Assembly (NCBI RefSeq): GCF_918797505.1
Contig: NC_092800.1
Coordinates: 35,826,263-35,890,262 of the forward strand
Direction of reading: 5' to 3'
DNA: 64,000 nucleotides
From: Bemisia tabaci
Taxonomy: Eukaryota; Arthropoda; Insecta; Hemiptera; Aleyrodidae
Of the stretch, positions 32,678 through 42,595 are shown piece after piece (position 1 is the first letter of the stretch; each line of letters starts with the position of its first letter). The position numbers and the translations under genes are program-made. The notes under the pieces were generated by a model that searched no databases, was not told where the DNA came from, and saw nothing but the letters and a program-made list of their open reading frames with translations.

Positions 32678-32925
32678 ACAGTGCTAAGGATAAACATCGT
32701 ATGCAGATTCAAATGTTGACAAATTTCAACCGACAAAATGTTTATTTACGAGAAAACGTAAAAGGATTTTTCTTTGAAATTTTTAAAACACACTAGGTTT
32801 CATTACAATTAAAATTTAATGTAAAATTTAACCAAAAATATTCATAAATTCTGTGTTGAGTTTACTATTTATGAGTGGAAATTTGGCAACGTTCGAATGC
32901 ACTTACGGCTTTTTGGCTTCGACTC
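32678..32925. mobile_element. Family A foldback, copy 9
   Basis: ACAGTGCTAAGGATAAACAT at left, GAAATTTGGCAACGTTCGAA and ACTTACGGCTTTTTGGCTTC at right. Confidence 0.65.
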
Positions 32926-33480
32926 GTCAAGCGTCCGATGACGCGATCGGAAAATCTCGTGGTCGGCACGGCGAGGGCTCGGGTTTTAATGGCCCTGCAG
33001 TCACGCCATTGTTCTCGGAATTATGAGAAATAAAATTTACGGGCGCAAACACGGTTTACTACTCCTTCTCGAAACAAATCCGCGTAAATCCCGCTCGAAA
33101 TCCGTGCACATACGCTGTTTTAGCCGCGCACGGTTTACTAGCGCGCGAACATTCGTCGAGCGGCCCGCGGAGGGGGAGCTGTAAACCGAAGTGGCCATAA
33201 AAAGGACGTTTTCGCGTCGTCCGGATGGCCGCGTCGAGACCCTGTTTCCAAATTTCTCGAAAAAAACCTGGTTTATTGCGTGTGAAATGTGTGGATTGCG
33301 GGGTGAAAGGCAACACCTTGATGTGTGTCTGGTCTTGTCCTGACACGTTGCGCCTTCCGACTGACCGGATAGGCAATTTCTGATGCGGCCACTTTACAGC
33401 AACGTTGGGTCGATGGACTGCTATCATATGTGAGGGACCGTTCGGTAAAAGGACAGTATGTAGTTGGACCACGTTTAGTA
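32926..33480. other. GC-richer patch, no recognised gene
   Basis: A 146-codon minus frame (33059-33499) overlaps family K at its start and has no known domain. I do not call it a gene, though it is among the longer frames outside repeats. Confidence 0.3.
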
Positions 33481-33600
33481 TAAAGGAACCAAGCCACATC
33501 AGCTGTTGCCAAATTGAACTGGGCTATCTAATTTTTCACGAGAGAACGTTCGTGCGGATTCTTTTGAAAATTTTAAGATTTTTGCTTCGTACTATGCCGA
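33481..33600. repeat. Family K, left half only
   Basis: GGAACCAAGCCACATCAGCT-GTTGCCAAATTGAACTGGGC and GAACGTTCGTGCGGATTC. The matching right arm is absent. Confidence 0.6.
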
Positions 33601-33852
33601 AAATTCAATGAAATTGACTTACTTTTCTCAATTGAAAATAAATAACCTGTGAGAAATAACCTTCCGACATTGGAATATTTCAATATTCCGATGGAAGAAG
33701 GTTATTAATTCTCTTGAAAACTTTTTTGCAGGGTCAAGTAAATTTTCACAGGAGGAAAAGCGGGACAGAGCTGCAAATTTTTAGCAATACTAGATGCTCA
33801 TGTGTCCTTCTTTCGAATGGTCCTTCACTTAGAGTCGAAATTCAAAACCTGC

Positions 33853-33952
33853 GAGTCGATTGTTGAATCTTATCGGGAGATCAAGATCGATAAATACCAT
33901 CACTAAGATGGGGAGTTATCGATCAGGATTATTCGACAACGATTGATCCAAG
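33853..33952. mobile_element. Family EE foldback, copy 1
   Basis: GTCGATTGTTGAATC at left against ATTCGACAACGATTGATCC at right, with AGATGGGGAGTTATCGATC inside. Second copy at 46296-46403. Confidence 0.5.
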
Positions 33953-34184
33953 CAATGAGAAATGCAGTAAGACTCATTTCGTTCGAATAGAGTCCCTGCC
34001 TAGTGGGCCCACTCGTGAAGGCGCGAAGCGCCCGCCAGAGCTCAGCTACGTAGGGGCCAGGGAACCTCCCAGTGTACTATTGACTACCAAACAAGACCCG
34101 ACATCTCTCGACATCAAAGTGAAGTTGACACACATAGGGTGAGGGTGACTTCACTCGACGCCAGACTAAAGCTGACTCAAGGGC
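33953..34184. other. GC-rich stretch with triloop hairpin
   Basis: GGCGC-GAA-GCGCC at 34020-34032 sits in a short GC-rich block (GTGGGCCCACTCGTG). Loop style resembles the hairpins at 63828-63934. No gene. Confidence 0.4.
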
Positions 34185-34468
34185 CTGCCATGATACAGAA
34201 AAACGCCGCATGAACAATCGAATGTTGCCAAAATTAGTCCATTAAAATACGAATTTTTCCAGAAAACTTGTGAAATTTTTTCTTATGAATTGTCAGATGA
34301 ACCTGTGTTTCGTGGTGTGCCTGAGAGTTTGTGTCGCACAATTTAATTAGTTCATCCTATAAACTCCACAGAGAGAATCCTAGAGAATTAGGTCCTATTT
34401 TTCTCAGAATTTTATGGAAAAATGTGGGAGAGTTCAAACGCTTATACGTCCTCAGCATGGCTGCAGTG
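34185..34468. mobile_element. Family A foldback, copy 10 (diverged)
   Basis: CTGCCATGATACAGAAAAACG at left, AACGCTTATACGTCCTCAGC then ATGGCTGCAGTG at right. Confidence 0.6.
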
Positions 34469-34652
34469 TAAGACTCCTCGAGTGTTTTGACTCTCATCAA
34501 AAGATAGAAGAGACTGTTGTGTTATGAAGAAGAGTAGTAACTCCAATCAGGGAAGATTCTCGAAACGCATTATAGCACATATCAACCACGGCTCACATTT
34601 GAATGCGGGTACTGCCCGCTATCGTAACACGGTGACTCTCTCCTGTCTCCTG

Positions 34653-34909
34653 CACTGCCGTGCTAAGGAAAAACGCCGTATGAACCTTCAGGCGTTGCCA
34701 AATTGCCTTTGATAAAACACGAATGCCCTGATAAACTAATGAATATTTTTCTTCCAATTTTTCAGGTAATTTTGCTCGCACTTCCACCAAAAAGACCTGA
34801 AAATTTCAAGAAAAAATATTCATAACTTACCTAAAAAATGGAAATTTTATCGAAGGAAATTTGGCGACTCTCGAATGTTCATACGGCGTTCTTCTTTGGC
34901 ACGACAGTG
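34653..34909. mobile_element. Family A foldback, copy 11
   Basis: 257 bp, CACTGCCGTGCTAAGGAAAA at left and ACGGCGTTCTTCTTTGGCAC-GACAGTG at right. Nearly the same length as copy 8. Confidence 0.82.
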
Positions 34910-35279
34910 TATTCCTACGGAAGAGAACAGTAACTCCATTCGCACTCGAGCCGCGGTTATCGCGCGCTCCGTGCGCTTTGAAGCTCTCTCGAGGATGGAT
35001 TTACTGCTCTCTCGCGTAAAGCAGGAGAGAAAGGAGGTGTTAAGGGATCAATTGATACGCTTGACGATGAGGTCTGGCTTGGCTCGGAGTGCGTGAACTT
35101 TTAATGAAAGCTCGAGGGACTGACTCCTCGCCGCCGCTGAAAAGAAAATAATTCACGAACAATAATGGTCGAGTATCATTTATCAAAAAAGACGCGCCGA
35201 GCCAGCCATCGATCGCCGGCAGTCGCTCCCTTTGCGTGCGTGCCCTCGTGACCGTAACCGGCAACTTCATTCCGCTTTC
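34910..35279. other. No gene recognised
   Basis: GC-richer spacer before the 35-kb minisatellite. Frames at 34875-35096 and 35040-35294 are unremarkable. Confidence 0.35.
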
Positions 35280-36056
35280 CTCAAAAAAGTTCAAAGTCGA
35301 CCTGCATTTTCGCTCACAGAGAATGATGCATGTCTTGTTTTAATAAAGCCTTTTCTGCAGAAACCTATAAAGTAGTGCAAACAGTGCAGCAAACTGAGCA
35401 CTATAAGCAGCTGCAAAATTTGGAATTTACGCTGCAATACATTGTGAAAAATTTTCCACATTTTTATTTTTTTCCCCCTCGAAAAAGTTCAAAAGGGACC
35501 TGCATTTTTCCTCACAGAGAATTATTTATGTCTTGTTTCAACGGAGCCATTTTTTTCCAGAAACAAGTAAAGTAGTGCGAACAATGGGCAAACTGTGCAA
35601 CCTGTTGCACTTTCAGCAGCTGCAAAATTTGGAATTTACGCTGATATATATTGCGAACAGTCTTTCATATTTATATTTATTCCCTCAAAAAAGTTCAGAG
35701 TCGAAGTGAATTTTTGCTATCATTTTGCTATAATCAAGTAGTGCAAATAGTGCAGTGAACTGTGCAACCTGGTCCACTATCACCAAATGCAAAATTTGGA
35801 ATTAACGCTGCAATATATTGCGAACAATCTTCCGTATTTCTAGTTTTTCCCCTCAAAAAAGTTCAAAGCCGACCTGCATTTTCGCTCGCAGAGAATGGCG
35901 TATGTCTTGCTTCAACGGAGTCATTTTTTTTGCAGAAAAAAATAATGTAGTGCAAACAATGCGGAAAACCGTGCAACCAGATGCACTATTGGCAGGTGCA
36001 AAATTTGGAGGCCATGCTGGAAATCTACTGCGAAAAATCTTCCATATTTTTATTTA
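35280..36056. repeat. Minisatellite, about four units of 170-205 bp
   Basis: Units start at about 35280, 35478, 35683 and 35852 with CTCAAAAAAGTTCAAAGTCG. Each carries ACCTGCATTTTCGCTCACAG, GTCTTGTTTCAACGGAG, GTAGTGCAAACAGTGC, AGCTGCAAAATTTGGAATTT and a CTGCAATATATTG motif. The third unit is shortened. Divergence among units is visible, so this is not a fresh expansion. Confidence 0.85.
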
Positions 36057-36225
36057 AATTAAACTAGTAATGTAGTACACTTGACATTTGATTTATAACT
36101 TAATATACTAAATATTGAATTAGTAATGTAGTACACTTAATTTTCACTACTGTTAATTGCGTTGTCCCAAAAACAATTTTGAGCTGTCTCCACCGAAAAA
36201 TTTATTGTTTATCGACCATATTTAA

Positions 36226-36350
36226 CCATAAAGAACCACTATTTTTGGCTCATTTTAAAGACGATTATACGCCATTAGTTTCTCTATGCATTAAGGTGCT
36301 TTTATGGAAGGCAAAATACAGTGGTCCGTTATTGCAAAATGTAATCCGAT
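36226..36350. mobile_element. Family N element, copy 1 (left end lost)
   Basis: AAAGAACCACTATTTTTGGC at left, TTATTGCAAAATGTAATCCG at right, with ATGGAAGGCAAAATACAGTG inside. Confidence 0.65.
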
Positions 36351-36563
36351 TTTAAAAGATGGAAGATTCGACAACACCCCTCAAATTTTTTGGGAAGGAC
36401 CGGGGATTTTATTTTTGGGGAGGGGGTGGCAGGCCCTCCCAACTGGCTGATTGTCTTACAGTAGGGTTTTACTTTTAATCGCAGGAGGAATAGGAAAACC
36501 AACTTTTGGGCGTATGAAAGCGACTCAAATGTTGCAACGTCCAAAACTTTAAAAGCAATGCTT
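36351..36563. other. No gene recognised
   Basis: Short spacer between N and G. G-rich run at 36418-36428. Confidence 0.35.
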
Positions 36564-36571
36564 GGTAGGAT

Positions 36572-37109
36572 AAAGGGCGAGGCGTGAACGATCGATTATC
36601 GATATTTTCCCAATTGAAGCTATAATGATGAATCGATTATTCAGGTGTCCGTTGCGAACACCCTGTTCATCGATCCTTTTCCATAGGTTTAAATGGACGT
36701 ATTTCTACCAAACAGACCTATGTGGAGGTGAGAAATATGGGGTGTGCTCGTTAGTCCTCTGGCCGTAAGAGTGAATGAGAATAATGAAGCGCCAGTGACG
36801 TCAGCGGTGAAGAAACCGTCGCCGTTGTCGCTCGTGGGCTGCTTTAACTCATGAGCCCTGTCCACAACGCTCTCGTCCCATCCTCGCGGCTCATGAATTC
36901 CGCATTCTGTTGGCACATAGGTCTGTTTGATAGAATGTAATATCCCGCTTTTCCAATTCTTCAAAAGGAATCACGCATACTTTTACAGTGCATCATATGC
37001 AGCTTTCTAGAGCACACCCCATGTTTCTCACCTCCACATAGGTCTGTTTGGTAGAAATACGTCCAAATGACAGATCGATCGATATATCGCAAAGCACGCC
37101 ATGCCACTG
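36572..37109. mobile_element. Family G hAT-like MITE, copy 3, split by family H
   Basis: Left end AAAGGGCGAGGCGTGAAC, right end CACGCCATGCCACTG. Flanks GGTAGGAT (36564-36571) and GGTAGCAT (37110-37117) match at 7 of 8 positions. G sequence stops at TAGGTTTAAAT (36694) and resumes AAATGACAGATCGATCG at 37065, enclosing family H. Confidence 0.78.
36695..37064. mobile_element. Family H element, copy 2 (complete)
   Basis: 370 bp. Terminal repeats GGACGTATTTCTACCAAACA and the inverse TGTTTGGTAGAAATACGTCC, extended by GACCTATGTGGAGGTGAGAAA-like arms of about 40 bp. AAAT flanks both ends. Non-coding. Confidence 0.82.
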
Positions 37110-37117
37110 GGTAGCAT

Positions 37118-37726
37118 CCTCGAAACAAAGCTCACATTACAGAAAATCGTTATGAGATTCAGTGGGAATTTTCAGTGATTGAGGGTTAATTTACATGAAT
37201 CGACTTGGGGGGGGGGGGGTAGAGGGAGGGGGGAGGGGGCTGCGGCAGTGAAATTGATTGACACGAGTGTGTTCCTCGTAAAACGGATTATGACCGCACC
37301 GCGCATCGGGGCCGGGAAGCGAAGCCGAAAGCCAAAGAGACACAGATTTCACACAACTGTCATTTCCCACACGTCAGGAGCTCCCGCACCGGCACCGCCA
37401 CCGCCACGCGTTGGGAATTTTATTTCACAGCCTGCTGCACAGCCTCGCGGTAATTTCTCTTTTCCGCCCTCCGTGTCGTCCTTCGAGGGCGGTTGTGCAG
37501 CAAGAAGAAAAACCGGGTCTGCAGCTCCGTCGCTGTTTCAAAATAATCGCTGCCTCGCTGAGGAACTTGAGAAATATGATCTCGTAATGGTTTTTGGTGG
37601 TGAATATGTCATAGTCAGGTAGGTGAGCCCTTGGGTCGGAAAAAAGGTAAAATGAAGTGTCTAACCGTGGTTTACAGATATTGAATCTGTAGCATTTGAT
37701 ATTGAGTTCTGAAAAATTTTGAGGTC
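37118..37726. other. GC-rich patch with a 147-codon frame, function not recognised
   Basis: A plus frame at 37179-37622 begins in a G tract, has Gly/Arg and Pro-rich low complexity, and ends just after CAGGTAGGTGAG, which resembles a 5' splice site. No domain recognised. Probably chance, but it is the longest non-repeat frame besides the receptor. Confidence 0.25.
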
Positions 37727-37745
37727 TAAGTTGGAAGTATTTCTA
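37727..37745. repeat. Family H, left fragment (copy 3)
   Basis: AGTTGGAAGTATTTCTA matches the H terminus. H continues at 40851 (TACCAAACAGAACTAAGTGC) to about 40951, so element T split it at a TA. Confidence 0.6.
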
Positions 37746-38727
37746 TACGGAGAAAAAAACCTCGTGCGTGGGACTCGAAGTTTAGGTCATATGGATCTCT
37801 GAAGTTTTCGGATTGAGTATCTGCACAGTTAAAAAAAAATGGACTTGTGTACTATTGTGTAGTTGTTTTTAGAAATTTCAGTGTACTTCTTCTGAAAATC
37901 TTGGAGTAAAAATACTCGAGGTGGAGAAAAAGTGCACAATCTCGATGAATAAACACAAATAACAAAAAAATGCTTACAAAAATTACTCAAGGGCTCTTCT
38001 GACTGAGTGAAATCGTAGAACTTTGTGTTTTCAAAATAAAAACACAACACTTGCAACATATTCTGAGCTCTTAAGAAAAGATGCACAATAATATCACGAC
38101 TCTGTGTTTCTTTTCATTAACGAGAGAGAATGTTTTTACGGTCCTAAGAAAATATTCTTACGTCGGTGTTGTTTTGCACACTCGTAGACTAAAACATCAT
38201 GGTGCAAAGAGAAATAAAACACAGGCAATCTCGAGAAAAAAACTCAAAACGGTTGGGCACCAGAACCTCTGTGTGTTAAAATAAATTAACCAATTGGGAG
38301 AAAAAATACTCTACTAGTATGATTAAGTTCTGAAATGATGTAAAGAAACACACTACAAATATATGAAAGTGCACGAGTTTGTGCACAAATTAACAGCTCT
38401 GTGTGTTAATGCTCATTGTTCGTGTGTAAAAACACAGTGGTTGTGTATATATTTTGGTTCACGCATGCGCAGTAAGTCCCCGTCTCGCAACGCAGATACC
38501 CATGATCCTCAGTTAGAGCGTGCGCGATCCGCGAGACCCATGTCCAAGTGAATTGTGCAACCCAGGTCGAGTGTTCTTCCGTTGTATATTTTTAACGTAT
38601 TAAGCATTCCATTGCGTGATATACTTATTGTGTTTGAACGATAGCATCGTTACGAAAAGGCTCCGCTGCCTTATACTTAGTGATTTATAGTGATTACGAA
38701 TGGAAAGACGAATGAACAATTAGCATA

Positions 38728-39562
38728 CACTGTTAAAAATCTTTCGGGAAACCCGGAGTGAAATGCGGAGTGACCTGAGATGCGCAGTGAAAATCACTCC
38801 GTCGAGGAGTTCGGAACTCTCCATGAAAGTGAATTGCCGCGATAGCGAGACAATGTCGCTGCAGCGAATCAGTTGTTAACTCCCCACTTTTACCTGGAGT
38901 GATTTTCACCCCGAGCAGAGAGTGCGCCATTGCGCGCACTACTGCACAAACGCGACCCATGAGAATAAGAGGCGTGATTTCAGCCTTATCAACCATCCGA
39001 CCCTCGAGGCTCAGTGGCAGAGCACTGGACTATCACCAACGGGGCTCGGGTCCAAATCCACACGGGAGCGCTCGGAATTTTACGCTACAAATCGTCGCAG
39101 GATCTAAGGTAAATGGTTAATGTTGTCATTACTAAGGTAATCCGAATTTCAATTGTGATAAACTTGTAGAAACCCGTAACTAATGTTCATGGCAAGAACT
39201 TCCATGTCTATTTGACAGCGTGCGCTGAGTATGTCGTAGAAAGTAGTTCAGTCATTAATTGACAGATAGCGCTATCGGCGTGATTTCGTGAAATTTTGAA
39301 ACCCTGCGCGGTAGCGTCGCGTGAATTCTTGTAGCAGCATATTGCCCCTTCCTCGAGCCTCCCCTCACCTCTCCTGAAATCACTCCTTTGTGTGGTGATT
39401 AGCACCCTGTGGTCGGGGTGCATTACACGCCGAGTTCAGGAGTGTTGTTCCCTCCGCGCCGTCGGTCACTCGTTCGTATTTTCACTCGATTTTTCCATGG
39501 GCAAAATAGAGGCGAAGTAAGAGTGATTCTCACCCCGGAATCTTCTAAAATTTCTAACAGTG
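38728..39562. mobile_element. Element O, TA-flanked TIR element, 835 bp
   Basis: Ends CACTGTTAAAAATCTTTCGG and the inverse-like TCTAAAATTTCTAACAGTG. TA at 38726-38727 and 39563-39564. Subterminal words CGGAGTGA and GAGTGATT(C/T)TCACCCCG are repeated in both halves. Non-coding. Confidence 0.75.
39005..39075 (+). other. tRNA-like segment with A- and B-box motifs
   Basis: GCTCAGTGGCAGAGCACTGG (39009-39028) reads as a D arm plus box A, and GGGTCCAAATCC (39048-39059) as a weak box B, at the usual spacing. Anticodon and acceptor stems do not pair convincingly, so it is not a functional tRNA. It may be a SINE head or tRNA relic inside element O. Confidence 0.45.
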
Positions 39563-39564
39563 TA

Positions 39565-39880
39565 GACACATGGCAACACTGTCGAGTTTGGAGAAGCGTA
39601 CATCCGGACGGAACCTAGAAATTTTTCGGACACGTTTTATCTGTGTACAGATGTATAATTCTCTTCCTAATGATTCTAAGGATCTACCTCGTGAAGGTAA
39701 CTTAGTAGCAATTTTCTATCAATTGAAAACGTTCTGTTTAGTAGGAAATGCATAAGATTCAAAAGAGTTCTTATAGGTGATTGTTCTTCTTAATCTTTTA
39801 ACACAGCCTGCTTTTTGACATGCATCATAGCCGTCATTTGGCGGCATCTATGTATGCACTGTTGAATAAATAAATCTCAA
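39565..39880 (+). pseudogene. LINE ORF2 C-terminal remnant with 3' UTR
   Basis: The frame 39570-39755 (61 codons) contains MYNSLPNDSKDL followed by a short basic/hydrophobic tail. It resembles the W/YNSLP-x-E/D-I/S-K motif that ends many Jockey/CR1-type reverse-transcriptase ORFs, often preceded by an RTS... motif (here KRTSGRN). About 110 bp of 3' sequence follow and end GAATAAATAAATC. It begins directly after element O, so O may have cut it. The rest of the LINE is absent. Confidence 0.55.
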
Positions 39881-40114
39881 GATTATGGTGAATATTTATT
39901 TAATTGCTTCCTAAACACTTGAACATTCGATAGATATAGAACGCCTTTACTATTGTAGTGCTATCTTCTATCCAAAGATTTGTTTCTATAGTCTAACTTG
40001 TTTGATTTTTTTATGAGTATGATACGAATTTGTGATGTTTGAAATTCTTTGATAACTGTTGGAGGGACACTGACTTCTTCCATTGCGCTCAGTGGAATTT
40101 GCACAACGATATGA

Positions 40115-40570
40115 AAAAAAAAAACTAAAGTTTAAGTTTATATGGGAACTGGGTCAAATATTTACACAAGCCTTGCATATTTCTGAAAAAAAAACCTCGC
40201 TTGAATTTACACAAATGATCAGCGTTTATACTCAAATTTTGTATTTTTTTTCTCTTGAGTTTAGGAATAAATCGACAACTTCCGAGTTTATTCAAACTCA
40301 ATGACTATTTCTAATAACACAATACTAGGAATAAACTTCGGTGTTTTTGTGTGTTTATTCACAGGGTTGGGTTTTTTTTCTGGAACACGAGTAAAAATTG
40401 TGGAAAAAATTGTTTAAAAAACATTTACAATGATGTGTATGAATATCAAAGTATGGACTATTTTAACACAAATCTGTTCAAGTATATACTCGGGGATGTG
40501 TGCGAGTTTTTACGCTGACACAAGGCTTGTGAAAAAATTTGACCCAGTTCCCGTATAAACTTAAGCTTGT
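40115..40570. repeat. Inverted pair inside element T
   Basis: AAGTTTATATGGGAACTGGG-TCAAATATTTACACAAGCC (40129-40172) is mirrored by ACAAGGCTTGTGAAAAAATT-TGACCCAGTTCCCGTATAAACTT (40519-40564). About 45-bp arms, 350-bp spacer. Confidence 0.75.
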
Positions 40571-40592
40571 GTATTTTTTTTTTAACTGTGTG

Positions 40593-40772
40593 AACACTTC
40601 AGGTCCAGCTGCTGAGGTTTGGATCACACATCTGAAACTTCAGTTCTTACATTTGAGGTACTTCAGATGTGAGAACCGAAGTTTTTCGGATGTGAAAACC
40701 GAAGTACTTCAGATGAAAGAACTGAAGTTTCAGATGTGTGATCCAAACCTCAGCAGCTGGACCTAAAGTGTT
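40593..40772. repeat. Near-perfect 180-bp palindrome
   Basis: Arms of about 72 bp, 40593-40664 and 40701-40772, e.g. GGTCCAGCTGCTGAGGTTTG against CAAACCTCAGCAGCTGGACC, with about five mismatches and a 36-nt centre made of GAACCGAAGT/GAAAACCGAAGT repeats. It lies just inside the right TIR of element T. Confidence 0.85.
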
Positions 40773-40850
40773 CAGATGCATAATCCGAAAACTTCAGAGA
40801 TCCATATGACCTAAACTTCGGGTCCCACGCACGAAGTTTTTTTCTCCGTG

Positions 40851-40951
40851 TACCAAACAGAACTAAGTGCGGATGGGAAATATGGGATACGCTCGTTAGT
40901 TCTCGGGCAATAAGAGTGAAAGAGAATTATAAAGCGCCAGTGACGTTAGCG
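40851..40951. repeat. Family H, right-hand continuation of copy 3
   Basis: ACCAAACAGAACTAAGTGCG, GGGATACGCTCGTTAGTTCT and GCGCCAGTGACGTTAGCGG follow family H order, then homology stops. Confidence 0.65.
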
Positions 40952-41526
40952 GAATTTATGCTGGAAAAATACGCAGTTGAGGAGAGTACGATAGGTCAAT
41001 CAAGGCGGATATCTATCAACGCGAGAAAAATGTGAAAGTAAACACGCCAATTGTTATCAGGTGGTTAGAATTATCGTCTCGTCATATGTGTTTTGGCGGA
41101 TTGGCGTCGGCTATGTTGAATAATGCGTAGTATCCTTGTGAGCAGGGGTTGGATGGAATGACTCCTCAGACGAAATGTTCACCTGTGCCGTGGTATCGTT
41201 TTTGAGGTGGGAGGCTCGAAATAACACAAATTTCTTCTTCAAATTGTGAAGTAAGGAGTGCATTTCAGACTTAGCCCATGCACTGATCCTGATTTTTGAG
41301 GCATTTTCTATGAGGAATACAGTAGACTCTAGATTATCCGGATTAATTGGTGCCGGGCCCGATCCGGATAATAATAGTAAACACAAACACCACCAACCAA
41401 CACCACAGTATTCTTATTATGTATACTTCATGTACATACCGACACGGATTTAAAAGGTTAACGTCAAATTGAACGACTCAATGGTGATTGTCAATGTTAG
41501 CTGACAACGATAAATTACAATACAAC

Positions 41527-41661
41527 GATTAAAGCGCGCAATGCGTGAAGTATTCATACAGTCTTGTAGCCGCTAATGTGCGTTTTAGGCTAACTAACCG
41601 ACTGCACTGCGTTTGGCGTAATGCGAGAAGTATTTATGCAATCTATTGGGCGCTAATGCAT
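41527..41661. repeat. Family R block, full-length copy
   Basis: GATTAAAGCGCGCAATGCGT through GACTGCACTGCGTTTGGCGT to GGGCGCTAATGC. Template for the deletion-bearing copy at 41716. Confidence 0.8.
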
Positions 41662-41715
41662 ACTTCATGTTGACCGTAAAAAGTCAATGATGGGATCAAC
41701 GACACGAATCTACAA

Positions 41716-41834
41716 GATTAAAGCGCGCATGCGTGAAGTATACAGTCTTGAGCGCTAATGGCGTTAGGCTACTAACCGACTGCATGCGTTTGGCGTAATG
41801 CGAGAAGTATATGCAATCATGGCGCTAATGCGTT
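41716..41834. repeat. Family R block, copy with about ten small deletions
   Basis: Same order as 41527-41661 but shorter by about 16 nt: CAATGCG becomes CATGCG, TATTCATAC becomes TATAC, GCACTGCG becomes GCATGCG, GTATTTATGC becomes GTATATGC, and so on. I see no substitutions. Confidence 0.8.
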
Positions 41835-42060
41835 CCAGCCGACTCATGTTTGCGCAATGCGTGAGTATCCTCAGCTGCAGCGCCATATACTTGCGACTTC
41901 TCCGCGGATCCGCTCACTTATCGGAATGCGAACGTAGTTACATGGTTGCAAAATCGATCCGGATAATCCAGAGTCCGGATAATACGAAGCCGGATAATCC
42001 AGAGTCTACTGTAATTCTAATTTTTGCTCTAGCAAAAGTATGCAGCAGGTCCATTGCTGG

Positions 42061-42595
42061 GTCCGTCTCTGTTTTGTGACCGTGAAAAAATCAATGATGG
42101 GAAAAATCAAGACACGAATCTGTCGACTAGAGATAAATCCTTTGCAGTGATAAAGTCTGATGAGAGAGTAACGAGAAACGGCTGCTAACAACTGCATCGG
42201 GCTCTTGGGGGACAATCCGAGATAAAACGGAAAAACGCTCCGAGAAACAACTCTTGCTTTCGCTCCGGCCGAAGTTGCAGCAGACCCATTCGTAAACTTA
42301 CAATTAGTCGCGGATCAAATTTCGCGGAACGAGGGTGCACGGGGCTTCCGGGAGGGGGGACGGGGGCTCCTGATGACTTTTTCTCATCAATCTTTTTTAA
42401 TTCCTCGTCTGGAGGAGCCGGGGCCGGGGCAGGACTCGAGCAGGAGCAGGCAACATAATCCCTCACCGGGCGAGCTCACTTATCTTCTAATTTGACCGCC
42501 AGTCAATTTCCCCAGATGAGCAGCCTCGCTTTACAAGCGTCGAACTCATCGTTGCCGCCCTCCCTTTTACACGCTCCCACGTGTTTTCGAAACGT
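42061..42595. other. No gene recognised
   Basis: 42075-42120 repeats the ATCAATGATGGGA-ACACGAATCT wording seen at 41685-41712. 42340-42470 is GC-rich. The 93-codon minus frame is low complexity. Confidence 0.35.

Larger units (their letters stand above)
37746..40850. mobile_element. Element T, 3.1-kb TA-flanked TIR element with nested insertions
   Basis: Terminal inverted repeats of about 70 bp. Left (C/T)ACGGAGAAAAAAACCTCG, CGTGGGACTCGAAGTTTAGG, GATCTCTGAAGTTTTCGGAT; right is the inverse, ending GTTTTTTTCTCCGTG. TA lies at 37744-37745 and 40851-40852. It contains element O, a LINE tail and a large palindrome. No transposase frame was seen, so it is non-autonomous or has lost its gene. Confidence 0.75.
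41330..42011. mobile_element. Pogo/Tigger-like MITE, 682 bp, TA-flanked
   Basis: Terminal repeats CAGTAGACTCTAGATTATCC and the inverse GGATAATCCAGAGTCTACTG, with TA at both sides. CCGGATAAT recurs three times near the right end and once or more near the left. CAG ends plus TA targets fit pogo-type Tc1/mariner relatives. No transposase; the interior carries family R repeats. Confidence 0.75.
40975..42060. repeat. Family CC repeat, copy split by the pogo-like element
   Basis: Colinear with 7495-7885 up to GAGGCATTTTCTATGAGGAA, then interrupted, resuming ATTCTAATTTTTGCTCTAGC. 42235-42290 (GAGAAACAACTCTTGCTTTC) is a third, partial match. Confidence 0.7.

Noticed and set aside
33059..33499. 146-codon minus-strand frame
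   Set aside because: Its start overlaps family K, and it has no motif or splice context that I recognise.
35280..36056. CRISPR-like array
   Set aside because: Units of about 200 bp repeat along their full length with no unique spacers. The context is eukaryotic.
37179..37622. 147-codon frame ending near a donor-like CAGGTAGGTGAG
   Set aside because: Starts in a G tract, is low complexity and lacks a recognisable domain. Kept only as a note in the region entry.
39001..39080. Functional tRNA gene
   Set aside because: D-arm wording is good, but anticodon and acceptor stems do not pair and box B is off consensus.
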